Source: UMGS1696 sp964457685
Lineage (GTDB): Bacteria; Bacillota; Clostridia; Oscillospirales; CAG-272
Direction of reading: 5' to 3'
Assembly (NCBI GenBank): GCA_964457685.1
Contig: CAYWFS010000003.1
Coordinates: 1-64,000 of the forward strand
Length of the DNA stretch: 64,000 nt
The notes under the pieces were generated by a model. That model was not told the origin of the DNA and searched no databases. It saw only the letters and a program-made list of their open reading frames with translations. The number at the start of each line of letters is the position of its first letter. Positions within the stretch are counted from its first letter, which is position 1. Positions 8,686 through 16,538 of this stretch are shown piece after piece. Both the position numbers and the translations under genes were made by a program.

Positions 8686-9345
8686 ATGCGTAAAATGAAA
8701 TGTAAGGTATGCGGAGAGATTTTTGAGGTTGCGGGAGGTGTTGACCCGATATGCCCGAAATGCGGTGCAAGAAACGATGATGTCGAGCTTATCGAGGAAG
8801 AGGAATCAAGCACAAAATACGCAGGAACGCAGACCGAAAAGAATCTCGAAGCGGCTTTTGCAGGTGAAACTCAGGCAAGGAGCAAGTACACTTATTTTGC
8901 GGAAGCGGCACGTCGGGACGGCTATGAACAGCTTGCGGAGATATTTGAGGAGACGGCATCAAATGAGCTTAGACACGCCGAGCTTTGGTTTCGGGAGCTT
9001 AACGGAATCGGAGGAACGCTGAAAAATCTCGAATCTGCGGCGGCAGGAGAAAATTACGAATGGACTGATATGTATGCGGGCTTTGCAAAGGTTGCGGAGG
9101 AGGAGGGTTTTCGTTCTCTTGCCGCAAAATTCAGACTTGTTGCCGCAGTCGAAAAGGAGCATGAGGAACGCTATCGCAAGCTAATCGAAAACATGAAAAA
9201 CGGAGAGGTATTCGAAAGAGGTGAGGTCAAAATATGGCTTTGTCGATACTGCGGTCATATAAACATCGGAACAAAGGCACCCGAGCTTTGTCCTGTATGC
9301 GGAAAGCCTAAAGCGTTCTTTGAAATAAAAGCCGAAAACTACTAA
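8686..9345 (+). CDS. Rubrerythrin with rubredoxin-like domains at both ends
   Basis: 219 residues. An N-terminal iron-binding knuckle pair (CKVCG about 5-9, CPKCG about 24-28) is followed by a ferritin-like diiron domain with the ligand pattern EKNLEAAFAGE (about 51-61), NELRHAE (about 91-97), AEEEGF and VEKEHEERY (about 150-158), and a second C-terminal rubredoxin knuckle (CRYCG, CPVCG about 186-205). Rubrerythrins reduce hydrogen peroxide with electrons from NADH-linked rubredoxin in anaerobes. Classical forms have only the C-terminal knuckle and the reverse form only the N-terminal one; this protein has both. No separate promoter is obvious between the hairpin and the ATG. Confidence 0.9.
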   Translation: MRKMKCKVCGEIFEVAGGVDPICPKCGARNDDVELIEEEESSTKYAGTQTEKNLEAAFAGETQARSKYTYFAEAARRDGYEQLAEIFEETASNELRHAELWFRELNGIGGTLKNLESAAAGENYEWTDMYAGFAKVAEEEGFRSLAAKFRLVAAVEKEHEERYRKLIENMKNGEVFERGEVKIWLCRYCGHINIGTKAPELCPVCGKPKAFFEIKAENY

Positions 9346-9356
9346 AGCAAAACAAA

Positions 9357-9402
9357 AACAGCGGTTGTATTGTTCTCCGTGAGCAATATTTCCGCTGTTT
9401 AT
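9357..9402. terminator. Bidirectional terminator between convergent genes
   Basis: AACAGCGG (9357-9364) pairs with CCGCTGTT (9392-9399), with a further internal TATTG/CAATA stem. T-rich tracts follow on both strands. It closes rubrerythrin on plus and the lipoprotein gene on minus. Confidence 0.75.
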
Positions 9403-9406
9403 TTGT

Positions 9407-10639
9407 TTATTCGCTGTATTTTTCGTCTATGAGATTTCCGTAGCAGTCAATAAGTGAGGCTTTGTCATCCTTTGATTTATGCCATACACTCGACTCGTTC
9501 CAAATTACGTCTCCGTCACCGCCCTTGCAGGATATTTTTATCGTTTCTCCCGCTTTTATTGTCGTTTTGTCGGGAAGTCGCAATATCTCGCCGCCTCTGT
9601 CGGAAGTCAGATACCATCCCGAAAGGTCAACGTCATACGAATTTTTATTTTCCAGAACGACCGTCTGCTCATCCTTTGACACGCTGTCGATTTTTATCAT
9701 TTCGCCGTCACGGGAGGTTTCGAGATTGCCGAATTTTATTTCCCCATTCTCGGATATACTCAAAACAAGAGCAAGGTCATAATCCTCGGTTATATATACG
9801 TTATTACATCCGCAATCGTTCAGACGGTCGAGAACCTTTCTGTGAGCGGTGTTGTCTGCCTCATCAACAGAAGTGCTTATAACGGCATATTTCGGCTTTA
9901 CGACACTGAGAAACTCCTCCGAGGTTGCGTCCTTTCTTCCGTGATGTCCTACCTTTAATATATCGCACTCGCTTAACACATCGGCTGAAAGAAGGCTTTG
10001 TTCCTCTTCCTTTTTCATATCCCCTGCAAAAAGTACGCTGACTCCGTTTACTTGAAGTCTCATAACAAGGGAGTTATTGTTGTCGTCCTCTGCGTTGTAC
10101 TCATACGGAGCCAAAACCTCAAAATAAACTCCGTCCGCAAGCTCAACCGTCTCACCGGGTTCAAGTTTAACATGAGTGTCGTTAACAGCCGCTCCCTCTA
10201 TTACATACATATCTCCGCATATCGCCGAAGAATAGACAGCTCCCACCTCATATTCGCTTCTTACCGCCGTATATCCACCCACATGGTCTCTGTCGGGATG
10301 GGTAATGAACACACCTTCAAGCTCAGTCACACCGAAGCTTTCCATTGCGGCAAGGGTATACGGCACCGATTCGCTTGTTCCCGTATCTATCATATAGAAG
10401 CTTCCGTCTATATCGAGGACGATGGAATCAGCTTTTCCGACATTTACGAACATTATCTCAACACTATGTTCTCCGCTCGGTTCTATATTTTTCCAGTCAT
10501 CGTGATATTCCCTTGACATATGCTCCTCTTTTATTTCCGACTGTATAGGCTCATCCGGATTAATCTCGGTCTGTTCCGTCTCACAGGATGTAAGTGCAAG
10601 AAGCATTGTCGAGAGCATTAATGCAATTCTTTTTTTCAA
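9407..10639 (-). CDS. Lipoprotein with ComEC-like metallo-beta-lactamase domain and lamin-tail domain
   Basis: 410 residues; TTG start with GGAGG 6 bases upstream. A short signal peptide ends in a lipobox (ALTSC), so the protein is surface anchored. The metallo-beta-lactamase fold shows VNVGKADSIVL, FYMIDTG, the metal motif THPDRDHVGG (about 113-122), LFAGDMKKEEE (about 210) and GHHGRKDAT (about 237), the set typical of the extracellular ComEC/Rec2 domain family. The C-terminal 90 residues (VDLSGWYLTSD, TTIKAGETI) look like a lamin-tail domain, a fold often joined to secreted nucleases. A secreted nuclease or phosphodiesterase is the likely activity, but no substrate is shown. It is the second gene of an operon, 11 bases after the SLH-transglutaminase gene. 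Confidence 0.8.
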   Translation of the reverse strand: MKKRIALMLSTMLLALTSCETEQTEINPDEPIQSEIKEEHMSREYHDDWKNIEPSGEHSVEIMFVNVGKADSIVLDIDGSFYMIDTGTSESVPYTLAAMESFGVTELEGVFITHPDRDHVGGYTAVRSEYEVGAVYSSAICGDMYVIEGAAVNDTHVKLEPGETVELADGVYFEVLAPYEYNAEDDNNNSLVMRLQVNGVSVLFAGDMKKEEEQSLLSADVLSECDILKVGHHGRKDATSEEFLSVVKPKYAVISTSVDEADNTAHRKVLDRLNDCGCNNVYITEDYDLALVLSISENGEIKFGNLETSRDGEMIKIDSVSKDEQTVVLENKNSYDVDLSGWYLTSDRGGEILRLPDKTTIKAGETIKISCKGGDGDVIWNESSVWHKSKDDKASLIDCYGNLIDEKYSE

Positions 10640-10650
10640 AATTACCTCCG

Positions 10651-12441
10651 TCAGCTTGCGTTCACCATTGCCGCAAGTCTGTATAATGTTACCGCAACCT
10701 CTCCCCTCGTTGCATATGAGTGCGGCATCATATGAGAGTCATCGTTGTCTATTATTTTATTCTTTATACAGTATTTTACTCCCTCAACTGCCCAGTCCGA
10801 TATTTCATCGGCATCCGAATATGCTATTTCCACATCGTCAAGCTCACCGTCACCGTATCCGCAAAGTCTGCAAAGCTCGAATGTGACCTTATACATCTGC
10901 TCACGGGTCAAAATATCTAGGGGAGCGAATTTTCCGTCACCTACTCCGCAAACAAGTCCGATACTGCTTGCCCATTCGATGTACGGAGAATACCAATATC
11001 CGCTTTTCACATCGCTGTAGCTTACGGTATCGTATCTTTTGGTATTCACCTCACACAGTCTTCCGAGAGCTGTCACAAACATTGCTCTTGTAAGGCTGTA
11101 ATCAGGTGCAAATCTCGTTGATGATACTCCGTTCATAAGTCCGTGGTCATAGCAGTATTTTATCGCAGGATATTCCTCATCAAGCTTTGTTACATCGGTA
11201 AACGGAAATACCTTTTTCGTATATTCAACGGTAAAGTCCTTTATCTCGAATTTGACTATTTCATATTCTTCATCAAGCGGAGACCTTGCTATACCGTATT
11301 CGAGAGTATTTTTGTATACGTTTGAGCCGAAAATATACCCGTCTTCAATTTCCGCAAAAACGCTCACACGACCCGTCATTGCGTTATATGCCAAAATTTC
11401 TTTCGGAGTATTCACGAATATATAACCGAGGAATTTTGACACTCCCGAGAAAACTCCGACCCAGTATTCTCCGTCCTCCTCATCCTTATACCATTTTTCA
11501 TCGAAGTCGATTACATTCATGACGCTTTCGGAATCCGAATATTTTCGTGATTTGAGAGCAAGTCCGTCTCTGTCTATATAGTACCATCTTCCGTTATAGT
11601 ACAGCATACGGGAGTTTATCCCTTTCCAAAAGCTACTTGAAAACCTTGTAGAGTCGCAGGAATATCTGCTGACCCAACCGTAATGCGGAGTGGAGGCATT
11701 CTCTATCTCTTCGTCTGTGAGAAGAAAATATTCGTGCATTACTCTGCCTATTCTGTTCGGGGCGGGGTCATCGAAAACTATGTCTATGTGATACCACTCG
11801 TCATCTATTTTTACTATGTTCCATGCGTGGTTCATCTTTTGCGAGGTTATCATAAAGCAGTCTATGCCTATCTCACGCATAACCGCCATATAAGCAAGTG
11901 AATATGCCTGACACACACCGCGTCTTTCTTTAAGGAAGCTGTATGCGTCATATACTTTCTCGTTTTCGTCATATTCAAACGAAGCTATAAAATAGTCGTG
12001 TACCCATAGAGCCTTTTCCGCATCCGACAAGCCCACATCTATTTGAGAAGTAATATATGTAATTTCGGTCTCGTAGTCAGCAATCGCTTCTTCCCTCTCG
12101 TCAAGCTCCATTGTATATGAGAAATATATTCTCGTAACGTAATGAATAAGTCCTGTGTCGTTATAGTAGTACCTTATCTGCTTATCGAGATAAAAAAGCT
12201 CGGGCGAGGTTTGATATAGGTCTCCGTATATCTTTATAATCTCATCAGACGTTATCTTGTACTCGGTAATATCAACGTATTCTTTACCTGCACAAACAGC
12301 GTCGTACATTGCAAGATATGCTTCATCGTAGTTCTTTATTGTGCTTCTGTACGGTGACGGTGTATATTCGCCCGCATAGGAATAAATCGCACAGAAAGCC
12401 ATCATAAATGAGACAAGAAGCAGTTTAAATATTTTTTTCAT
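10651..12441 (-). CDS. Secreted transglutaminase-like protein with three SLH domains
   Basis: 596 residues with a signal peptide (hydrophobic stretch 6-23 ending YSYAG). Residues about 120-230 form a transglutaminase-like domain with Cys in RRGVCQAYSLAYMAV (about 172-186), His in MNHAWNIV (about 204) and Asp in YHIDIVFDD (about 218), a complete Cys-His-Asp triad. The C-terminal third holds three S-layer homology repeats (about 415-590), each with the FTD/YSD start and the TRAMF, TREQMY or TRGEVA end. SLH repeats bind pyruvylated wall polymers, so the protein sits on the cell surface. The triad suggests a protease or protein cross-linking role; which is unknown. It is first in a two-gene operon. 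Confidence 0.85.
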   Translation of the reverse strand: MKKIFKLLLVSFMMAFCAIYSYAGEYTPSPYRSTIKNYDEAYLAMYDAVCAGKEYVDITEYKITSDEIIKIYGDLYQTSPELFYLDKQIRYYYNDTGLIHYVTRIYFSYTMELDEREEAIADYETEITYITSQIDVGLSDAEKALWVHDYFIASFEYDENEKVYDAYSFLKERRGVCQAYSLAYMAVMREIGIDCFMITSQKMNHAWNIVKIDDEWYHIDIVFDDPAPNRIGRVMHEYFLLTDEEIENASTPHYGWVSRYSCDSTRFSSSFWKGINSRMLYYNGRWYYIDRDGLALKSRKYSDSESVMNVIDFDEKWYKDEEDGEYWVGVFSGVSKFLGYIFVNTPKEILAYNAMTGRVSVFAEIEDGYIFGSNVYKNTLEYGIARSPLDEEYEIVKFEIKDFTVEYTKKVFPFTDVTKLDEEYPAIKYCYDHGLMNGVSSTRFAPDYSLTRAMFVTALGRLCEVNTKRYDTVSYSDVKSGYWYSPYIEWASSIGLVCGVGDGKFAPLDILTREQMYKVTFELCRLCGYGDGELDDVEIAYSDADEISDWAVEGVKYCIKNKIIDNDDSHMMPHSYATRGEVAVTLYRLAAMVNAS

Positions 12442-12466
12442 TTATAATTCACATGAATGGAATGCA

Positions 12467-12502
12467 CGGAAATTCCGATGAGCGGAACAATTTCCGTTTT
12501 TT
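12467..12502. other. Hairpin in the leader of the SLH-transglutaminase gene
   Basis: Perfect inverted repeat CGGAAATT (12467-12474) and AATTTCCG (12489-12496) followed on the plus strand by T6. On the minus strand it lies 26 bases upstream of the ATG at 12441, in the mRNA leader. As a plus-strand terminator it would only stop antisense transcription. The rest of 12442-12615 holds the next gene's terminator and no coding frame. Confidence 0.4.
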
Positions 12503-12551
12503 GTTAATGTATGATTATCAAATAGGCTCGATTTTTTTAACAAAAGCTCTG

Positions 12552-12597
12552 AAAAAACCATATAGCCGAACTCTCCGAAGAAAGAACGGCTACATAT
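12552..12597 (-). terminator. Terminator of the hydroxypyruvate-isomerase-like gene
   Basis: On the minus strand ATGTAGCCG pairs with CGGCTATAT around a loop, followed by GGTTTTTT (ending at 12552), 20 bases past the stop codon. Confidence 0.65.
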
Positions 12598-12615
12598 TAC
12601 ATATGAGGTCTATTT

Positions 12616-13410
12616 TTATCTGAATTCGTCTATGAGAACGTGCATATCTCTTACAAGGTCGGGTACATCAACTGTTCTGCCGCACTCGAATGCAAGCCAT
12701 CTGTCGTATCCCGTGCTTTGAATAGCCTTGAAGATATTCTTGTAGTTAAGCTCACCTGTACCGGGCTGATTTCTTCCGGGGTTATCGGCAATGTGGAAGT
12801 GACCTATCATGTCGATATTTTCCGTGATGTTGCGGATAACATTTCCCTCTGAAATCTGCTGATGATAAATATCGAAAAGAAGCTTGCAGTTCTTGCTGTC
12901 AACCGCTTTAAGCATTCTTATCGCTTCCTCGGTCGTTACAAGGAAATATCCCTTGTGATTTACAAGGACATTGAGAGGTTCGAGGACTATCATTATTCCC
13001 TCTTCCTCGGCGATGTGCGACATTTCGGAAAGGGTTTCAACGCAAATATCGAACTGCTTCTCACGGGAAACATCAAATCTTTCGTTACCTGTCGTTGCGA
13101 TGATATTCGGAACATTCATTGCCTTAGCTGCCGCAACGGACTCACGGAACGACTCGATGAACGCTTTTCTCGAATCCTCCCATACCATGCCGTGTCCCCA
13201 TGCGGTAAGCTCATTGTTTTCCTTTTTCTCGGATTGAATAATTATAGCCGTAGAGACTACTCCGCTTTCGTCGAGAGTTTGCTTTGCCTTATCGAAGTCG
13301 AGTCCGAGCCAACCGAGCTGCTCAACTCCGTAAAAGCCGTACCGACTGCCAAGCTGAACTCTGCTGTACCAGTCGTGTCCCCACCAGCCGCCTGCTGCCG
13401 AAAATTTCAT
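12616..13410 (-). CDS. TIM-barrel sugar isomerase/epimerase, hydroxypyruvate isomerase-like
   Basis: 264 residues, AP-endonuclease-2-type (xylose isomerase-like) TIM barrel. Metal-binding and catalytic positions are recognisable: Glu in IVLEPLNVLVNHKGY (about 145), Asp-His in LLFDIYHQQ (about 180), His in IGHFHIADNPGRNQPGTGEL (about 203-222) and Glu in WLAFECG (about 244). This set matches hydroxypyruvate isomerases and related ketose epimerases, which need a divalent metal. The real substrate is not predictable from sequence. GGAGG precedes the ATG, and a promoter lies at 13456-13484. Monocistronic. Confidence 0.8.
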   Translation of the reverse strand: MKFSAAGGWWGHDWYSRVQLGSRYGFYGVEQLGWLGLDFDKAKQTLDESGVVSTAIIIQSEKKENNELTAWGHGMVWEDSRKAFIESFRESVAAAKAMNVPNIIATTGNERFDVSREKQFDICVETLSEMSHIAEEEGIMIVLEPLNVLVNHKGYFLVTTEEAIRMLKAVDSKNCKLLFDIYHQQISEGNVIRNITENIDMIGHFHIADNPGRNQPGTGELNYKNIFKAIQSTGYDRWLAFECGRTVDVPDLVRDMHVLIDEFR

Positions 13411-13455
13411 ACCAATACCTCCGTAAAATTTTATAGAGCTTTGTTAATTATAATA

Positions 13456-13484
13456 ATTTTACAATATATGCCTGAGTTTGTCAA
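13456..13484 (-). promoter_or_regulatory. Sigma-A-type promoter of the TIM-barrel isomerase gene
   Basis: Minus strand TTGACA (13484-13479), 17-base spacer, TAAAAT (13461-13456). Confidence 0.7.
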
Positions 13485-13580
13485 GATTATTTTATAACTT
13501 TTGTATACTGATTTCGGAATTCACTACATTTGTAGACGGGAGAAAGCAAAAAATGTACCGAAATGAGCTTTTTATGCCCC

Positions 13581-13609
13581 TTGAATACCCTACGGATTTG
13601 ATGTATAAT
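13581..13609 (+). promoter_or_regulatory. Sigma-A-type promoter of the VanZ-like gene
   Basis: TTGAAT (13581-13586), 17-base spacer, TATAAT (13604-13609), 33 bases before the ATG at 13643. Confidence 0.65.
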
Positions 13610-13642
13610 ATCTGTATACGATAATATTTAAAGGCAGTACAT

Positions 13643-14134
13643 ATGAAAAGAAAACTTATTTCGGCAGTTCTTATCGCACTTACCGTCACATGGATGGGAG
13701 TCATTTTTTCTTTCTCGTGCGAAAACGGAGGAGAATCGGCGGAATCCTCGGGAGGGTTTATTAAAAGCTTTATTTCCCTCATCGACAAGGATTTTGACTC
13801 GTTATCTGCGGAAAAGCAAACGGAAATAGTCGAGAGATACGACCATTTCGTAAGAAAAACCGCTCACTTTACCATCTATGCCATACTCGGAGGACTTCTG
13901 TATCTCACCGTACTTTCTTTCGGTTGCAAATCAAAGAAGTCGTATGCCTTTGCCGTTCTTCTCGGGGCAATATATGCGTCATCTGATGAGCTTCACCAAT
14001 ATTTTGTTCCCGGGCGTGCAGGCATGGTACGGGATGTTTTACTCGACACCTGCGGAAGTGCATTCGGTGCATTGTGCGTAATGGGATTATTCACACTCAT
14101 AATGCGTTCCGTTTCAAAAAGAAAGCAAAGCTGA
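13643..14134 (+). CDS. VanZ-like membrane protein
   Basis: 163 residues with four hydrophobic segments: an N-terminal one (about 5-24), two in the middle (about 78-115) and a C-terminal one (about 132-152). Hallmarks of the VanZ family are present: the early FSFSCENG segment, FVRKTAHFTIYAILGG (about 70-85) and the conserved YASSDELHQYFVPGRAGMVR (about 112-131) with DVLLDTCGS. The protein lies in the cytoplasmic membrane. VanZ gives some teicoplanin resistance in enterococci by an unknown mechanism, and most chromosomal relatives are uncharacterised, so resistance should not be inferred here. Own promoter and a hairpin terminator directly after. Confidence 0.85.
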   Translation: MKRKLISAVLIALTVTWMGVIFSFSCENGGESAESSGGFIKSFISLIDKDFDSLSAEKQTEIVERYDHFVRKTAHFTIYAILGGLLYLTVLSFGCKSKKSYAFAVLLGAIYASSDELHQYFVPGRAGMVRDVLLDTCGSAFGALCVMGLFTLIMRSVSKRKQS

Positions 14135-14140
14135 AAAAGC

Positions 14141-14200
14141 AAAAGGCTCTGAACGATTTCCCACTACAGGAATGTCGTCGGAGCCTTTTACAATATTTCA
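14141..14200 (+). terminator. Hairpin terminator after the VanZ-like gene
   Basis: AAAAGGCTC (14141-14149) pairs with GAGCCTTTT (14181-14189), extended by ACGA/TCGT and TTCC/GGAA inside. The downstream tract TTTTACAATATTT is only moderately T-rich. Confidence 0.6.
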
Positions 14201-14204
14201 GTTT

Positions 14205-14400
14205 GATTTTGAATCGCTGTTAAGCCGTCGTGCGACTCAAAATCGGAGACAGGTTCGCCGTGCTTTTAATACGATGCTTCGTCCACCGTACTTCTGCGCA
14301 ACAAAGCTCGGGGAATCCTCAAAAGGGAGGCTTTTATTGTCTGCCCTTCTACTATACTAAATACAATTTCTCCGAAAAACTTCCACCCGAAAATAAGATT
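14205..14400. repeat. Structured intergenic element, possible dispersed repeat
   Basis: About 200 gene-free bases between convergent VanZ-like and kinase genes. It begins with a 13-base inverted repeat with one mismatch: GATTTTGAATCGC (14205-14217) and GCGACTCAAAATC (14232-14244). The following bases are more GC-rich than other gaps and have short reading frames in both directions with no SD. The composition and arrangement resemble small dispersed repeats common in Oscillospirales genomes. Twelve bases of it (GCGACTCAAAAT) recur at 45209-45220. This is inference. Confidence 0.35.
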
Positions 14401-14419
14401 TTTTCAAAAAAATTTTTGA

Positions 14420-15256
14420 TTATTTTATTTTCTCAACAAGCTCGGGAATGCATTCTTCAAATTTTACGCTGTACCAATGGTCACTGTCACCCATTGTACG
14501 CTTTATGCAGGAGACTGTCATATCAACCGCCGTCTTTTGTGCCTCCGCAAGACTCATACCCCGCATAAGTCCGCCGAACATTGTAGAAGCGAACACATCC
14601 CCCGTGCCGTGACAGCTTATCGGAAGATTTTCGGAGAAATATTCGCAAAACTCACCGCTTGCTCTGTTATATCCGACTACACCCTGCCTGCTTGTATCTG
14701 AGCTGTATCTTACCCCTGTTATTGCGGCAGACTCTGCACCAAGCTCCGTCAGCTTCACAAGAGTATTTTTTATGTACTCTTCATCGTATGTGCCGCTCTC
14801 TCTGTATTCCTCGCCAAGCATGAGTGACGCTTCGGTAAGATTCGGAGTGATTATCGTTGCCTTTGAGCAAAGCTTTTTCATAGCCTCCACAATGCTCATA
14901 TCAAAGCCTGCGTAAAGCTTACCATCGTCCCCCATAACAGGGTCGATAAACGCAAGAGAGGGTCTGAAATCGTCTATAAAGTCCTCTATCATTTGTGCCT
15001 GCTCCGGTGAACCGAGATAACCCGTGTAAACTCCGTCAAAGTGAAGCTGTTCTTTCTTCCAATGCTCCGTAATTTTCGGTATATCCTCGCTGAGGTCACG
15101 GAAGGTATATCCGCAAAATCCTCCCGTATGAGTTGAAAGAACTGCTGTGGGTATAACGGCACACTCTACCCCCATTGCCGAAATAATGGGAAGTGCCACC
15201 GTTATCGAACATTTGCCGAAGCATGATATATCCTGTATTGTTACTGCTCTTTTCAT
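14420..15256 (-). CDS. Pyridoxamine/pyridoxal kinase
   Basis: 278 residues, ribokinase-fold kinase of the PdxK/PdxY type. N-terminal VTIQDISCFGKCSITVALPI (about 5-24) is the substrate-binding start of this family; VLSTHTGGFCGY (about 39), FIDPVMGDDGKLY (about 104-116), ATIITPNLTEASL (about 134) and the anion-hole motif CHGTGDVFAS (about 217, catalytic Asp) follow. It phosphorylates vitamin B6 vitamers with ATP in the cytoplasm, feeding pyridoxal phosphate salvage. A ThiD-like role (hydroxymethylpyrimidine) is the main alternative; the N-terminus favours B6. GGAGT lies 7 bases before the ATG. It follows the recombinase gene by 25 bases and may be cotranscribed. Confidence 0.85.
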   Translation of the reverse strand: MKRAVTIQDISCFGKCSITVALPIISAMGVECAVIPTAVLSTHTGGFCGYTFRDLSEDIPKITEHWKKEQLHFDGVYTGYLGSPEQAQMIEDFIDDFRPSLAFIDPVMGDDGKLYAGFDMSIVEAMKKLCSKATIITPNLTEASLMLGEEYRESGTYDEEYIKNTLVKLTELGAESAAITGVRYSSDTSRQGVVGYNRASGEFCEYFSENLPISCHGTGDVFASTMFGGLMRGMSLAEAQKTAVDMTVSCIKRTMGDSDHWYSVKFEECIPELVEKIK

Positions 15257-15281
15257 TTTTTAACTCCGATAATATTGATTT

Positions 15282-16322
15282 TTATATGTCTTCTTCATCA
15301 TCGTCATGACGCTCTTCTTTTTTCTTTGGCTTTATTGACGACAACGGATTTCTGTACATGGCTTCCTCCATATGTGAGTCGGAGACGTGCGTGTATATTT
15401 GCGTGGTATTAAGCTGTTCATGCCCGAGAATATCTTTAAGCACACGAACGTCTACCTCCCCCGACTGATACATAAGAGTTGCGGCGGTATGTCTGAGCTT
15501 ATGTGCGGAATAATTTTTGTATTCAAGTCCCGCTTCACCGAGATATTTTTTTACCATCCACTGAACGGTCTTTACGGATATTCTTTGTCCGAGTCTCGAT
15601 AGAAACAGTGCCTTTTCACTTCCGACCTTTGTTTTTTCCGCCATTCTTTTCGGGAGATACGCTTCAAGTGAGGTACGGCAGGCTTCGTTCAGGTAGACTA
15701 TTCTCTCTTTTGCACCCTTTCCCATGACTTTCATCATTTTCAGATCCTTGTCAAGGTCTGTCGTATCTATTCCGCAAAGCTCAGACAAACGAAGTCCGCA
15801 GTTCAAAAACAACGTGAGTATACAATAGTCCCTCTCCCTTGTCTTTGACTCCGTATCGTTTGTAACGCTGTCAAGAAGATCTACGCACTCGTTTACGGAA
15901 AGGTGCTTGGGGAGCTTTTTCGGTTGTCTCGGTGCTTCTATATTTGCTACGGGATTGTTCTCGAACACCATTATTCTGCTGTTGCAATATTTATAAAACT
16001 GCTTTATCGCAGACAGCTTTCTTGCTCTTGCATCGGTTTTGTTGTCACGTCCGTTTTTCACATACGAAAGAAAGGAATACACATCCGTACTTGTCACGGA
16101 AGCGTAAAAATCAGAGTCAAGTCCGCTTATGTCGATATTATCAAACTCTTCGCCGACAAGCGGAATCGAATTTTTATCCGCATAAAGATACTTCGAGAAT
16201 GTTCTGAGGTCAAAAAGGTATTCCGTCACCGTTTTCTGTGAACACCCCTGAACGACCTCTTTATAATTTGCGAACTTCCGAATAAGCTCGGGAAACTCGC
16301 TTCTGAATTCTTTTTCATCCAT
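15282..16322 (-). CDS. XerC/D-like tyrosine recombinase
   Basis: 346 residues from ATG 16322 (GAGG about 13 bases upstream). An in-frame ATG at 16343 would add 7 residues but lies 5 bases after the expected transcription start. The N-terminal SAM-like core-binding domain (about 15-115, TVTEYLFDLRTFSKYL) is followed by a catalytic domain with the complete R-K-H-R-H-Y set: Arg in LNCGLRLSELCG, HKLRHT, LGHEQ and Tyr in TTQIYTHV. The C-terminus is highly charged (KKKEERHDDDEEDI). The domain order and length match housekeeping Xer recombinases, which resolve chromosome dimers, though they are usually nearer 300 residues. No attachment repeats, phage genes or cargo are nearby, so an integrase of a mobile element is less likely. 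Confidence 0.85.
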   Translation of the reverse strand: MDEKEFRSEFPELIRKFANYKEVVQGCSQKTVTEYLFDLRTFSKYLYADKNSIPLVGEEFDNIDISGLDSDFYASVTSTDVYSFLSYVKNGRDNKTDARARKLSAIKQFYKYCNSRIMVFENNPVANIEAPRQPKKLPKHLSVNECVDLLDSVTNDTESKTRERDYCILTLFLNCGLRLSELCGIDTTDLDKDLKMMKVMGKGAKERIVYLNEACRTSLEAYLPKRMAEKTKVGSEKALFLSRLGQRISVKTVQWMVKKYLGEAGLEYKNYSAHKLRHTAATLMYQSGEVDVRVLKDILGHEQLNTTQIYTHVSDSHMEEAMYRNPLSSIKPKKKEERHDDDEEDI

Positions 16323-16343
16323 ACTTTTTGTATCGCCTCGCAT

Positions 16344-16538
16344 TCCATGATATAATTATAGCTCTTTATTTTCGATTTTTCCATCCGTAAATTGATTTAT
16401 TCTTTAATGTTTTGATGATAGATTGTAAACTTTCGCTTGATACTCTTGTAATTGAAGCGAAAAAACAATAGAATATATGTGTAACAGATTTTACACGCAC
16501 AAGCATTGCGTTATCACAATTATTTATCCGGAGAACTT
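16344..16538. promoter_or_regulatory. Divergent promoter region with an inverted repeat
   Basis: A minus-strand TATAAT (16360-16355) is suitably placed for the recombinase; its -35 is weak. An 8-base inverted repeat, TTTCGCTT and AAGCGAAA (about 16431-16462), lies in the middle and could be an operator. A weak plus-strand promoter (TTGAAG, 16 bases, TATATG) may serve the membrane protein. Confidence 0.35.

Noticed and set aside
12467..12502. Terminator of a plus-strand gene
   Set aside because: The hairpin with T6 is well formed, but no plus-strand gene precedes it; listed as a leader hairpin instead.
13643..14134. Glycopeptide resistance determinant
   Set aside because: VanZ-like proteins are common chromosomal membrane proteins; no vanHAX or regulators are present.
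14172..14568. Small plus-strand open frames after the VanZ-like gene
   Set aside because: No SD, basic low-information products, and one runs into the kinase gene antisense. More likely part of an intergenic repeat.
15282..16322. Integrase of a mobile element
   Set aside because: No attachment-site repeats, tRNA gene, phage or conjugation genes nearby; sequence and context fit a housekeeping Xer recombinase.
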